The notes under the pieces were generated by a model. The model did no database searches. It had not been told where the DNA came from and saw only the letters and a program-made list of their open reading frames with translations. From contig JACRFQ010000014.1 in assembly GCA_016217835.1 (NCBI GenBank), forward strand, positions 1 to 48,083: a DNA stretch of 48,083 bases, written 5' to 3'. Origin of the DNA: Candidatus Levyibacteriota bacterium. Lineage in GTDB: Bacteria; Patescibacteriota; Microgenomatia; Levybacterales; UBA12049. Position numbers and translations under genes: made by a program. This document shows, in pieces, positions 1 through 10,143 of the stretch (its first letter is position 1; each line of letters begins with the position of its first letter).

Positions 1-456
1 AAAAGTAATCCTAAATACAATGGATTTTATATAAAAAGATTGGATGTAATTTGGGGAAAAATGTTAAAACATGGAGAAACCGGCAATATTAAACTTTTAA
101 GACTTGCCAGAAAAAAAGCAGGAGTATGGTATGGGAAGGTTCATGAACAGTGGCAAATTGACGGTAAAATATCTGAGTTAGAAAATAGCTTAATTCATTA
201 TCCGCATCAAACAATAGATGAATTTTTAAAAGAAATTAATTTTTATACTTCCATAAGGGCAAAAGAGTTATACGAAGCAGGAGTAAGGGGTTCTCTTAAG
301 GATATTATTGTTTATCCTAAGGCAAAATTTATTTTAAATTATTTTATAAGGCTAGGGTTTTTAGATGGAATTGAAGGATTTATATTTGCAATATTTATGA
401 GTTTTCATTCTTTTTTAGTAAGGGGTAAGCTTTGGTTATTATGGAAACAAAAATAA
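1..456 (+). CDS. Family 2 glycosyltransferase, C-terminal part (5' truncated)
   Basis: The frame is open to the first base, so the gene starts upstream and only about 151 codons are visible. The pattern of a YNGFYIKR stretch, a GKMLKHG motif, LRLARKKAGVW and GKVHEQW followed by an H-rich LIHYPHQT segment matches the C-terminal half of LPS-core type GT2 enzymes (WaaE/KdtX-like), which transfer a sugar from a nucleotide donor at the inner face of the membrane. The catalytic DXD region lies outside the window. A hydrophobic stretch near the end (FIFAIFMSFHSFLV) suggests membrane association. It precedes two polysaccharide membrane genes on the same strand, so it is probably part of a glycan assembly operon. 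The donor and acceptor sugars cannot be told. Confidence 0.8.
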   Translation, partial: KSNPKYNGFYIKRLDVIWGKMLKHGETGNIKLLRLARKKAGVWYGKVHEQWQIDGKISELENSLIHYPHQTIDEFLKEINFYTSIRAKELYEAGVRGSLKDIIVYPKAKFILNYFIRLGFLDGIEGFIFAIFMSFHSFLVRGKLWLLWKQK

Positions 457-532
457 AGTATTTAATTTTTGTAATTTGGTCATTGTTAATTTTAGTTATT
501 TATTTTAAATACCTTTTATGCAGGGGAGGCAT

Positions 533-2110
533 ATGCTTGTAACAGCTTTAATAATAGGATTATATAGTTATTTAATTTTTTTACTAGGAATTTTAGGCCT
601 TCTTTACAAAAATATAATAATTTATTCATCGCTTATTTATTTATTTGCTGTATTTGGTATTATTTTAAAATTTAAAATTTTTAATGTAAGTTTATTAAAA
701 ATAAAATTAAATAAGCTTTCTAAATTTTTATTATCACTCATTCTTTTTCAAGCTATAGTAAATTTAATTGGTGCGTTTGGTCCTGAACTATCATTTGACG
801 CGCTTTGGTACCATTTAACAATTCCTAAAATATTTCTTGAAAACCATAAGATTTTTCATATTCCAGGAAATCTGCTTTATTATTCAGATTTACCCAAAAA
901 CATAGAAATGTTTTATATATCTGCCTTAAGTTTTTCTAATGAAATTGCGGCAAAAATAATTCATTTTGGTTTTGGATTATTATCAGTTGCCGCTTTATAT
1001 AAACTCTCCCGGAAATTTTTAAATCAAGAATTTTCTTTATTAACATGTTTAATTTTTTATTCAAATTTAGTTGTTGGTTGGCAATCTATAACTTCGTATG
1101 TGGATTTAGGAAGGACATTTTTTGAAATTTTTGCTTTATATCAATTTGTCTTATGGTTTGACAAAAGGAAATTTAGAAATTTATTATATGCAGCAATCTT
1201 AATAGGATTTTCTCTTTCAACAAAAATTTCTGCATTAAACTCAGTAGTTTTATATTCATTATTAATTTTTATAATTAATACTTATTCAAAATTGAATATT
1301 AAGGAAACCATAAAAAATATTTCTTCTTTTGTATTTTTTTCTATTTTAATTTCTTTACCATACTTTATGTTTTCATATGTAAATATAGGTAATCCTATTT
1401 ATCCAATTTTTGAAAATAATTTTCATATTACTCCGGATATCAATCCGATAAGTTTAATTAAGCTATTTTTATTTTCCTCGGATCCTATAAACCCTTTATA
1501 TTTAATTTTTTTGCCAACCATAATTATTTTTTATAAAAGGTTTGATATGAAGAATAAAATATTAGTTTATTACTCCTTATTTTCTCTGATTTTTTGGTTG
1601 TTAACTTCATCATTTGGAGGCAGCAGATTTATCCTTCCATATTTACCTGTATTTTCAATTTTGGTTGCAATATCTATTAATAATTTTAAAGACAAACATC
1701 TTAAGAATTATTTATTCGCACTAATTATTCTTGTATCTATTTCCTCAATTGGGTATAGGTTCTTGGCAAACATAAAATATATCCCTGTTGTATTGGGTAC
1801 GGAATCTAAAAATGAATTCTTAAGTAAAAATTTGAATTTCTCGTTTGGAGACTTTTACGATACAGACGGATACTTTGAAAAAAATATTAAAGTTTCAGAC
1901 AAAGTATTATTATATGGATTTCATAATTTATATTATGTAGATTTTCCCTATATAGATTCTTCTTGGGTTAAAAAAGGCGATGAATTTAATTATATAGCCG
2001 TGCAAAATAGTACTCTTCCGGAAAGGTTTTTGGATTGGAAGGAAATTTATTATAATAGTAAAACAAAGGTAAGATTATATTCAAAGGAGGGAAAAAAATG
2101 GGTTTATTAA
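533..2110 (+). CDS. GT-C type polytopic membrane glycosyltransferase
   Basis: About 525 residues with roughly a dozen hydrophobic helices. An early extracytoplasmic loop contains FDALWYHLTIPKIF followed by a SDLPKNIEMFY segment, the arrangement seen in bacterial GT-C (ArnT/PMT-like, RgtA-D-like) enzymes, where the acidic residue of the first loop is catalytic. These enzymes use polyprenyl-phosphate sugars outside the membrane. I chose the ATG at 533 because AGGGGAGG lies at 522-529 just before it; an in-frame ATG at 518 would precede that site. The last 13 nt overlap the next gene, which implies translational coupling. The substrate is unknown; lipid-linked glycan or glycoprotein decoration is an inference from the neighbours. 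Confidence 0.75.
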   Translation: MLVTALIIGLYSYLIFLLGILGLLYKNIIIYSSLIYLFAVFGIILKFKIFNVSLLKIKLNKLSKFLLSLILFQAIVNLIGAFGPELSFDALWYHLTIPKIFLENHKIFHIPGNLLYYSDLPKNIEMFYISALSFSNEIAAKIIHFGFGLLSVAALYKLSRKFLNQEFSLLTCLIFYSNLVVGWQSITSYVDLGRTFFEIFALYQFVLWFDKRKFRNLLYAAILIGFSLSTKISALNSVVLYSLLIFIINTYSKLNIKETIKNISSFVFFSILISLPYFMFSYVNIGNPIYPIFENNFHITPDINPISLIKLFLFSSDPINPLYLIFLPTIIIFYKRFDMKNKILVYYSLFSLIFWLLTSSFGGSRFILPYLPVFSILVAISINNFKDKHLKNYLFALIILVSISSIGYRFLANIKYIPVVLGTESKNEFLSKNLNFSFGDFYDTDGYFEKNIKVSDKVLLYGFHNLYYVDFPYIDSSWVKKGDEFNYIAVQNSTLPERFLDWKEIYYNSKTKVRLYSKEGKKWVY

Positions 2111-3297
2111 AACTTTTATTTTTTTTATTTTTAATTTCATTTCCAATTGCGGAAATTGGGAAAGTTCAGCTTGATAATGGCGTTTCTGTTTCCATAAACG
2201 ACGTTCTTTTACTTTTATTAGTTTCAGCTTGGATATTTATTAAAATAAGATATAAAAAACGAAAGAAATATTTTTTGCAAAAGCCGATTTTAATTTTCGT
2301 TTCTATCTGCTTAATTACCTTAATACTGAATTTTTATAATCTGACAGCTGAAACATTTTTTGTTTCATTTTTATACCTTTCCCGCTTTGTTTTTTACGCA
2401 TCTTTATATTTTATAGTAAAGGAATTTGATTTAAATACTAAAAATAATGTATCTTTTCTTCTTCTTTTTTCAGGATTTATTACAGTATTAATAGGGTATA
2501 TTCAATATTTTTTCTATCCAAACCTCGGAAATCTTTTTTATCTTGGCTGGGATGAGCATTTATACAGAATGTTTTCAAGCTTTTTAGATCCCAATTTCGC
2601 AGGAGCTTTTTTTGTATTATATTTTATTTATACCTTAACCTTTGTTAAGGATTATTTTATAAAAAGAAAAATATATAGTTTAATTAGTGTTAGTTTTTTA
2701 TCTGTTCTTACATTAATAGCAGTTTATCTTACATACTCAAGAAGCGCTTTAATTATGCTTTTTGTAAGCGCGATTACATACCTTATTTTAATTAAAAAAA
2801 AGAGATTTATAGTTATTTTGGTTTTATTTTTAATATTAATGGTTTTTGTATCACCAAAATCATTTCAGACAGAAGGGACAAACTTATTAAGGACGGTGTC
2901 AAGTGAAGCAAGAATTGTTTCCATGAAGCAGGGAATATTTATTTTCGAAAAAAACCCTGTTTTTGGAGTTGGTTTTAATGCTTACAGATATGCTCAAAAT
3001 AAATATTTAGGATTAAATAATATTATTTGGAAAACAACACATTCAGGAGCAGGGACAGATAATAGTTTTATTTTTGTTTTAGCAACAACTGGTATTGTTG
3101 GTTTTATAACCTACTTATATTTGCTTTATAAAATTTTTCTTCTTTCCGGAAATAATTTAATTAAAAATAAATACGCAATTGTTTTGTTTTCATCATTATT
3201 AGGATTAACGGCAGGTAGTATTTTTATTAACAGTCTTTTTTACGTTTTTATTTTAGAATGGGTTTTTATATTAGCGGGGCTTATTGAGAATAATTAA
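2098..3297 (+). CDS. O-antigen ligase/polymerase-like membrane protein (Wzy/WaaL superfamily)
   Basis: The product has 399 residues with about 10-12 membrane helices. YLTYSRSALIMLF resembles the conserved SRSA/SRGA block of the O-antigen ligase family, and IFEKNPVFGVGFNAYRYAQN corresponds to the family's 'NP-x-GxGxxxf' periplasmic loop, followed by an HSGAGTDNSFI segment like the functional 'H...HN' loop. Members join or polymerise lipid-linked glycans at the outer face of the membrane. A strong AAAGGAGG at 2083-2090 sits 7 nt before ATG 2098, inside the end of the GT-C gene, so the two are co-translated. Its 3' end overlaps the convergent Ig-like gene by 17 bp, with no terminator visible between them. 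Confidence 0.78.
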   Translation: MGLLKLLFFLFLISFPIAEIGKVQLDNGVSVSINDVLLLLLVSAWIFIKIRYKKRKKYFLQKPILIFVSICLITLILNFYNLTAETFFVSFLYLSRFVFYASLYFIVKEFDLNTKNNVSFLLLFSGFITVLIGYIQYFFYPNLGNLFYLGWDEHLYRMFSSFLDPNFAGAFFVLYFIYTLTFVKDYFIKRKIYSLISVSFLSVLTLIAVYLTYSRSALIMLFVSAITYLILIKKKRFIVILVLFLILMVFVSPKSFQTEGTNLLRTVSSEARIVSMKQGIFIFEKNPVFGVGFNAYRYAQNKYLGLNNIIWKTTHSGAGTDNSFIFVLATTGIVGFITYLYLLYKIFLLSGNNLIKNKYAIVLFSSLLGLTAGSIFINSLFYVFILEWVFILAGLIENN

Positions 3298-3988
3298 CTT
3301 TTATTGTTTTTTCTGTTTTGTTTCCGGCCTGGTCTATTGCCACAACTTTTATTTCGTTATCTCCGTTTTGTAAAGGAAGATTATAGGAAAAATTATTATT
3401 ATCGCTTATTACAGCCCAAAATCCATTTACCGTAACATTGACTGCCGGGTCTGTTTTACCCGTAACATTTGCGGTATTTTGGTCTTTTTTAAATTGCGCT
3501 CCATCTTGGGGAGAACTTATTTCAAGACTGGGTGCTGAGTTTGTGTAAATAATATTTAGCGTATTAGAGAAGTCACTTTTTTTATTTTTAATAACTACTC
3601 TTGCTTTTATTTGACTATTACCATTTTTAAGAGTATTTTCGAAAGAAAATTCTCCTTTGTCATCGACATCAGTTTCATCTATTTTGTCATCATTTATAAA
3701 AAGCTCAATTTTGGCATCTTTTACGGATTTACCGGAAATTTTAATTTGAGCGCTGTTTGTGGCAGTTGGTAGGGGATTAAGCGTTGGCGGGGCAATATAA
3801 TTTAAAATATTTTGACCGATTATGCCTTGCTGATCTTTAGAACCTGATAAGAAAAGACTGAAATTTATTAAAAGTCCTATGCCAAATTTAAATAAAAGAT
3901 ATAAGACAATTATTATCCCAACAATATTTAAAATAATTGTTTTTCTTGTTTTTTTCTCCGAGTATTTGCTTAACCGTGATTTTCTCAT
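3281..3988 (-). CDS. Membrane-anchored protein with two Ig-like (glucodextranase-B type) domains
   Basis: The product has 235 residues. A basic N-terminus (MRKSRLSKYSEKKTRK) is followed by one membrane helix at about 18-45, then a short linker and two beta-rich repeats at about 70-150 and 152-233. Each repeat has the pattern '[IV].GK(T/S)....v.l.(V/I)N...... d..G.Fs......NG.n.I...a.d', typical of bacterial Ig-like/PF09136-type domains. The topology would place these domains outside the cell, where such repeats act as spacers or bind carbohydrate. The gene starts only 16 nt after the 3' end of tRNA-Thr on the same strand, so it may be expressed from the tRNA promoter. No enzymatic domain is visible. 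Confidence 0.7.
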   Translation of the reverse strand: MRKSRLSKYSEKKTRKTIILNIVGIIIVLYLLFKFGIGLLINFSLFLSGSKDQQGIIGQNILNYIAPPTLNPLPTATNSAQIKISGKSVKDAKIELFINDDKIDETDVDDKGEFSFENTLKNGNSQIKARVVIKNKKSDFSNTLNIIYTNSAPSLEISSPQDGAQFKKDQNTANVTGKTDPAVNVTVNGFWAVISDNNNFSYNLPLQNGDNEIKVVAIDQAGNKTEKTIKVNYSQ

Positions 3989-4004
3989 AAGTTTTGCGCT
4001 CTTG

Positions 4005-4076
4005 AGCCGTCTCTCGGGATTGAACCGAGGACCTGCTGTTTACGAAACAGCTGCTCTACCACTGAGCTAAGACGGC
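4005..4076 (-). tRNA. tRNA-Thr (anticodon CGT)
   Basis: On the minus strand the 72-nt sequence folds as a cloverleaf. The acceptor pairs GCCGTCT with AGACGGC, the D arm contains GCTCAGTGGTAGAGC, and the anticodon stem GCTGT/ACAGC carries the loop TTCGTAA with anticodon CGT (codon ACG). The T arm has CCTCGGTTCAATCCCGAG. The discriminator is T and no CCA is encoded. It lies between the end of the atp operon and the Ig-like gene. Confidence 0.95.
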
Positions 4077-4089
4077 AGTATCATGTTAT

Positions 4090-4118
4090 ATTCTAAGGAA
4101 TTTTATTAATTAAGGCAA
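4090..4118 (-). promoter_or_regulatory. Promoter for tRNA-Thr
   Basis: On the minus strand TTGCCT (4113-4118) is separated by 17 nt from TAGAAT (4090-4095). This places a start site a few bases before the tRNA 5' end at 4076. The -35 lies directly beside the atpC stop codon. It gives the tRNA its own promoter even though it lies downstream of the long atp array. Confidence 0.6.
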
Positions 4119-4119
4119 G

Positions 4120-4538
4120 TTATGAAGTTCTTGAATGGCTTTTATGTTTCTTTGCAATTTTTAATTGCAAAGCGGCTCTTCGAATATCATCCTGAAGCTG
4201 TTCGTATCCTAATTCTTTATCTTTTTCTTTCATTGCTTTTTCAGCGCGTTCCTTAGCTTGTTCGACCCTTGCTATTTCTATATCATTAACATGCGCTGCA
4301 TAATCAGCTAAGATGTTGACGTGATTCTTTGTAACTTCCAGGAAACCTCCCATAATCGCAAAGGGTTCAATTTTATTGTTTCTTCGGATAATCATTTCGC
4401 CACGTGTTATTTTTGTAAATAAATCTATATGACCAGGGAGTATTGAAATTTCTCCGTTAACTGTAGGAATGGTAATTTCATCTACTTCTTCTTTTAAGAT
4501 TACTTTAATAGGAGTTATTACTTCTAAGATAAGTTTCA

Positions 4539-4539
<1 letters not shown>
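4120..4539 (-). CDS. atpC: F-type ATP synthase subunit epsilon
   Basis: The product has 139 residues and matches the usual epsilon layout: an N-terminal beta-sandwich of about 85 residues containing the hallmark TVNGEISILPGHIDLFTKI and FAIMGGFLEV segments, then a helical hairpin with EIARVEQAKERAEKAM. It forms part of the central stalk of F1, coupling gamma rotation to catalysis, and can inhibit the enzyme. It is the last gene of the atp operon; its start codon overlaps the atpD stop by one base (TAATG). A perfect 10-bp inverted repeat lies near the end of the coding sequence (4150-4172). Identification is firm from sequence and position. Confidence 0.95.
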
Positions 4540-6780
<2,241 letters not shown>

Positions 6781-6781
6781 A

Positions 6782-8305
6782 TTATGAAAATGTTTTTTTA
6801 AATTCTGTAACAGTTTTTTCCATTTTTTTGATTAATTCTTCGGATGCTTTTTTGCCCTCACTTAATTCATCTATGATTTTTGGATACTTCCGGTTCATAA
6901 AATCATGATACTTGCCTTCAAATTCCAAAACTTTTTCAACAGCAATATTATCCAAAGAGCCACTTGTAACAAGCCAGATACTTAAGTATTCAAGAGCTTC
7001 CGAAAGGGGGGAGTACTGTGATTGCTTTAGGATTTCGATTGTTCTTTTGCCTCTCTCTAATTGATTAGCCGTTGCCTCATCTAATTCGCTGCCGAATTGA
7101 GCAAAAGCGGCTAAATTGCTAAATTGAGCCAATTCAAGTCTCATTTTTCCCGCAATTGATTTGATTGCCGGGGTTTGAGCAGCTCCGCCGACTCTTGAAA
7201 CAGAATTACTTGCATCAATCGCAGGTCTGTTGCCGCTATAAAAAAGATCGGTCTGGAAAAAGATTTGTCCGTCAGTAATCGAGATTACATTAGTTGGGAT
7301 ATAAGCGGATAAGTCATTTGCCTGTGTTTCAATAATCGGCAGTGCTGTTATTGATCCGCCGCCATTTTCTTTGTTCATTTTTACAGCTCTTTCCAAAAGC
7401 TTTGAGTGAAGATAAAAAATGTCTCCAGGGTATGCTTCTCTTCCTGCGGGACGTCTTAAAATAAGAGAAATTTGTCTGTATGCCCAGGCGTGCTTTGTTA
7501 AATCGTCGTATACGACTAAAACATCTTGTCCTTTTTCCATAAAATATTCAGCAATTGAAACACCTGCGTATGGAGCAAGGTATTGAAGTGAAGCAGGGTG
7601 TGAAGCAGAAGCAACAACTACGATTGTGTATTCCAAAGCTCCGGTTTCTTTAAGTTTTTCAATAACTTGAGCAACTGTTGATTGTTTTTGTCCGATTGCG
7701 ACATAAACACAGATTACTCCTTTTTGTCCTTTCTGTTTTGCGACTTGTTTTTGATTAATAATTGTGTCAATTGCAACAGCGGTTTTACCAATTCCTCTAT
7801 CTCCGATAATAAGTTCTCTTTGTCCTCTGCCGATTGGTATCATGGCATCAATGGCTTTAATACCTGTTTTTAAAGGTGTACTAACAGGTTCTCTTTGAAC
7901 AACTCCTGCGGCGATTCTTTCAAGAGGCATGGCTTTGCCTTTTTTGATTTTTGGTTTTCCGTCTAAAGGTAGCCCTAGCGGGTTAACAACTCTTCCCAAA
8001 AGTTCTTCAGAAGCCTCAATGCTCAAAAGTACTCCGGTTGTTTTTACGCTGTCTCCTTCTTTAATGTCAGTGGCTTGATCTAAAAGAATAATCGAGACAC
8101 TGTCTTCATCAAGATTTAAGATTACTCCTTTTGCGTTGTTTTCGAAAGCAACTAATTCTCCCATCATTGCTTTAGAAAGACCCGAAGCAACAATGACCCC
8201 GTCTGTGTTTTTTTGGACAACACCTACGTTTTTTAAAGATGCGTCGCTTGTAAAATTTGCCAGTCTTTTTTCTAATTGTTTAATTATATTTTCTGAATTT
8301 TGCAT
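6782..8305 (-). CDS. atpA: F-type ATP synthase subunit alpha
   Basis: The product has 507 residues, normal for the family. GDRGIGKT at 168-175 is the Walker A loop of the non-catalytic nucleotide site. SNSVSRVGGAAQTPAIK contains the arginine finger that reaches into the catalytic site on beta, and the N-terminal beta-barrel and C-terminal helical domains are both present. It alternates with beta in the F1 hexamer. It is one base from atpH upstream and one from atpG downstream. Confidence 0.98.
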   Translation of the reverse strand: MQNSENIIKQLEKRLANFTSDASLKNVGVVQKNTDGVIVASGLSKAMMGELVAFENNAKGVILNLDEDSVSIILLDQATDIKEGDSVKTTGVLLSIEASEELLGRVVNPLGLPLDGKPKIKKGKAMPLERIAAGVVQREPVSTPLKTGIKAIDAMIPIGRGQRELIIGDRGIGKTAVAIDTIINQKQVAKQKGQKGVICVYVAIGQKQSTVAQVIEKLKETGALEYTIVVVASASHPASLQYLAPYAGVSIAEYFMEKGQDVLVVYDDLTKHAWAYRQISLILRRPAGREAYPGDIFYLHSKLLERAVKMNKENGGGSITALPIIETQANDLSAYIPTNVISITDGQIFFQTDLFYSGNRPAIDASNSVSRVGGAAQTPAIKSIAGKMRLELAQFSNLAAFAQFGSELDEATANQLERGKRTIEILKQSQYSPLSEALEYLSIWLVTSGSLDNIAVEKVLEFEGKYHDFMNRKYPKIIDELSEGKKASEELIKKMEKTVTEFKKTFS

Positions 8306-8306
8306 A

Positions 8307-8657
8307 TTAGTTTTTAATAAATGAAACCATTTCGTTTAAAGAATTTTTAATATTTACATCATAGATTGTATCATTGTCGATAAGTCTTATACCGGCCACT
8401 AAAGACTTGTCTTCTTTTATAACAACATTTTTATCCGAATACATTTTTTTAATTTGTTTTACGATTTCATTTGACGCTAAAATGCTTGAAACCAAAAGCG
8501 TAACGGTTTTGCTTTGATCATAATTTTTTAAAAGTTTTATGAATAACTTTAGCTCTTGTCTTGTTAATTGTTTTGAAATCCTATTAACTCTTGCCGAATC
8601 TAAATTATTTTTTATGTAACTTGCGCTTATTAATTTTTTAATTTGTTTTTTTGTCAT
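8307..8657 (-). CDS. atpH: F-type ATP synthase subunit delta (short form)
   Basis: At 116 residues it is well short of the usual 170-180. Position between atpF and atpA and the C-terminal pattern EDKSLVAGIRLIDNDTIYDVNIKNSL, which matches the family's '..l.GG..i..gd..yD.Si...L' ending, identify it. The N-terminal six-helix domain that docks on alpha is mostly missing or shortened. Delta/OSCP joins the peripheral stalk to the top of F1. Short delta subunits appear in reduced genomes, so I read this as genuine trimming and not a frameshift: the frame is clean and the neighbours are one base away on each side. Confidence 0.85.
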   Translation of the reverse strand: MTKKQIKKLISASYIKNNLDSARVNRISKQLTRQELKLFIKLLKNYDQSKTVTLLVSSILASNEIVKQIKKMYSDKNVVIKEDKSLVAGIRLIDNDTIYDVNIKNSLNEMVSFIKN

Positions 8658-8658
8658 A

Positions 8659-9162
8659 TTAATTTACTTTTTTGATTTGCTTGAAGCTCTTATTTAATAT
8701 CTGCTTTTGTTCTTTTGCGCTAAATATTCCTTCCAGCGATTTTGTTAACATCTCGGATGCTAATATACTTACTTTCTCTGAAATTTGGCTTTCAACCTCT
8801 TTTGATTCATATTCAATTTGTTGTCTGGCTTCCACGATCATTTTTTCTGTCTGTTTCTTAGCGTTTTCTTCTATTTCTTTTGCAATCTCAATTGCCTGAA
8901 GCCTTGCTTCGTCAATAATGTTTTTACCCTCATTTTGCGCTTTTAATAATATTTTCTTTTCTTCCTCAATTGTTTTTTCTAAAGTAATCTTTATTTCTTC
9001 AGCCTGTTTTAAGCTGTTAGAAATCGTATCCTGGCGTTTTTTAAGCATCTCAAAAACAGGCTTATATAAAAACCTTTTTAGTAAATAGAATATGATTAAA
9101 AAGTTTATAATTTGAGCAACCAGCATGACTGGATCAAACCCAAAGTTTTTCAATATTTCCAT
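8659..9162 (-). CDS. atpF: F-type ATP synthase subunit b
   Basis: The product has 167 residues: one N-terminal membrane helix (about 12-32, VAQIINFLIIFYLLKRF), the conserved KPVFEMLKKRQDTI segment, then a long charged helix rich in E, K and Q forming the peripheral-stalk coiled coil. It anchors F1 to the a subunit as a stator. It follows atpE by 4 nt and precedes atpH by 1 nt. No second b/b' gene is present, so a homodimer is expected. Confidence 0.95.
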   Translation of the reverse strand: MEILKNFGFDPVMLVAQIINFLIIFYLLKRFLYKPVFEMLKKRQDTISNSLKQAEEIKITLEKTIEEEKKILLKAQNEGKNIIDEARLQAIEIAKEIEENAKKQTEKMIVEARQQIEYESKEVESQISEKVSILASEMLTKSLEGIFSAKEQKQILNKSFKQIKKVN

Positions 9163-9166
9163 ATTT

Positions 9167-9373
9167 TTATTTAATAAAAGCTAGAATCAAAGAATAAATT
9201 GCGATAGCTTCTGCAAAGGCCATTCCTAAAAGCATTGCCGGGAGAATTTTTCCGGATGCTTCAGGATTTCTTCCGATAGCTTCCATAGCCTTAGCGCCGA
9301 TTAAACCGATTGCCAAAGCTGCCATTTGTCCTCCGATTGCGATAATTAAGCCCCCTGATATACTAAACTGCAT
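9167..9373 (-). CDS. atpE: F-type ATP synthase subunit c (proteolipid)
   Basis: The product has 68 residues forming a helix-loop-helix hairpin. The polar loop is GRNPEA (34-39) and the ion-carrying carboxylate is E55 in MAFAEAIAIYSLIL. Compared with Na+-dependent c subunits, the sodium ligands are absent: the helix-1 Gln is Ile22 by alignment to the RQPE loop, and the Ser-Thr after the Glu is Ala-Ile. This predicts proton coupling. The GxGxGxG packing motif of helix 1 is reduced. An AAGGAGGTGAG site lies upstream inside the end of atpB, which suits the extra copies of c needed per complex. Confidence 0.97.
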   Translation of the reverse strand: MQFSISGGLIIAIGGQMAALAIGLIGAKAMEAIGRNPEASGKILPAMLLGMAFAEAIAIYSLILAFIK

Positions 9374-10112
9374 GCGTACTCACCTCCTTAGCTTCTTCAT
9401 GATGCGGTGTGGTTAAAATCGCCATGAATGCCATAGTTAACATTGAAAATACCAGTGCTTGCACAAGTCCGACAACAACCTCAAGCATTAAAAAAGGAAG
9501 TGGAAATAAGAATGCAAAGATAGTTGCTACGGTACCCAAAACTATTTCTCCTGCAAATATATTGCCAAATAGACGAAAAGAGAGTGAAATTACTTTTGTG
9601 ATTTCAGAAGTTATTTCTAAAAACCCGATAAATAAATATATCGGGTTTAGTGAAAAGTATCTTGATAGATACCCCTTAATGCCGATGGTGTTAATACTCA
9701 TAATATGGGTCGCAAAAGCTGAAACCAAAGCCAGAGCAAGTGTTACATTAAAATCACTGGTAGCTGCTCTAAAAAATGGGATAAGTTTATGGTCTTCATA
9801 AAATCCAACAGCAGAAATACCAGGAATTAGTCCTGTCCAATTAGCAACCAATATGAAAATAAAAAATGAGGTAAAAAAGGGAAATATTTTGGCTGCTCTT
9901 TCTCCTGCAACCGACTGCGCCAATGAATAAAAACCCTCTGTCATAATTTCGATAATATTTTGTAAAATTCCTGGAATTTTTGACATATTTTTATTAACTG
10001 CGATAATTAATCCTATTAAAAAGGCATCAACAAGAAGTGTGTCCAAAAACGCGTTTGTTACACTAAAAAAGCCCAAACGAACAATAGGTTCTGCTGCAAA
10101 TGAAACCATCAA
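9363..10112 (-). CDS. atpB: F-type ATP synthase subunit a
   Basis: The product has 249 residues with five or six membrane helices. R180 in SFRLFGNIFAGE is the essential stator arginine facing the c-ring carboxylate, and FNVTLALALVSAF and the C-terminal LVQALVFSMLTMAFMA helix are conserved half-channel elements. It carries protons across the membrane with the c ring. It is the first gene of the atp operon, 31 nt after dnaE and overlapping atpE by 11 nt. No atpI or atpZ precedes it. Confidence 0.97.
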   Translation of the reverse strand: MMVSFAAEPIVRLGFFSVTNAFLDTLLVDAFLIGLIIAVNKNMSKIPGILQNIIEIMTEGFYSLAQSVAGERAAKIFPFFTSFFIFILVANWTGLIPGISAVGFYEDHKLIPFFRAATSDFNVTLALALVSAFATHIMSINTIGIKGYLSRYFSLNPIYLFIGFLEITSEITKVISLSFRLFGNIFAGEIVLGTVATIFAFLFPLPFLMLEVVVGLVQALVFSMLTMAFMAILTTPHHEEAKEVSTHAV

Positions 10113-10143
10113 TAATTAATTTTAAGGGTAAAACACTCTCAAG

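Noticed and set aside
441-542. 33-codon frame (METKIKYLIFVIWSLLILVIYFKY...) overlapping the end of the GT2 gene and the start of the GT-C gene
   Set aside because: It has a single hydrophobic helix but no ribosome site, overlaps two real genes, and could easily arise by chance in AT-rich DNA. A small membrane peptide remains possible but unsupported.
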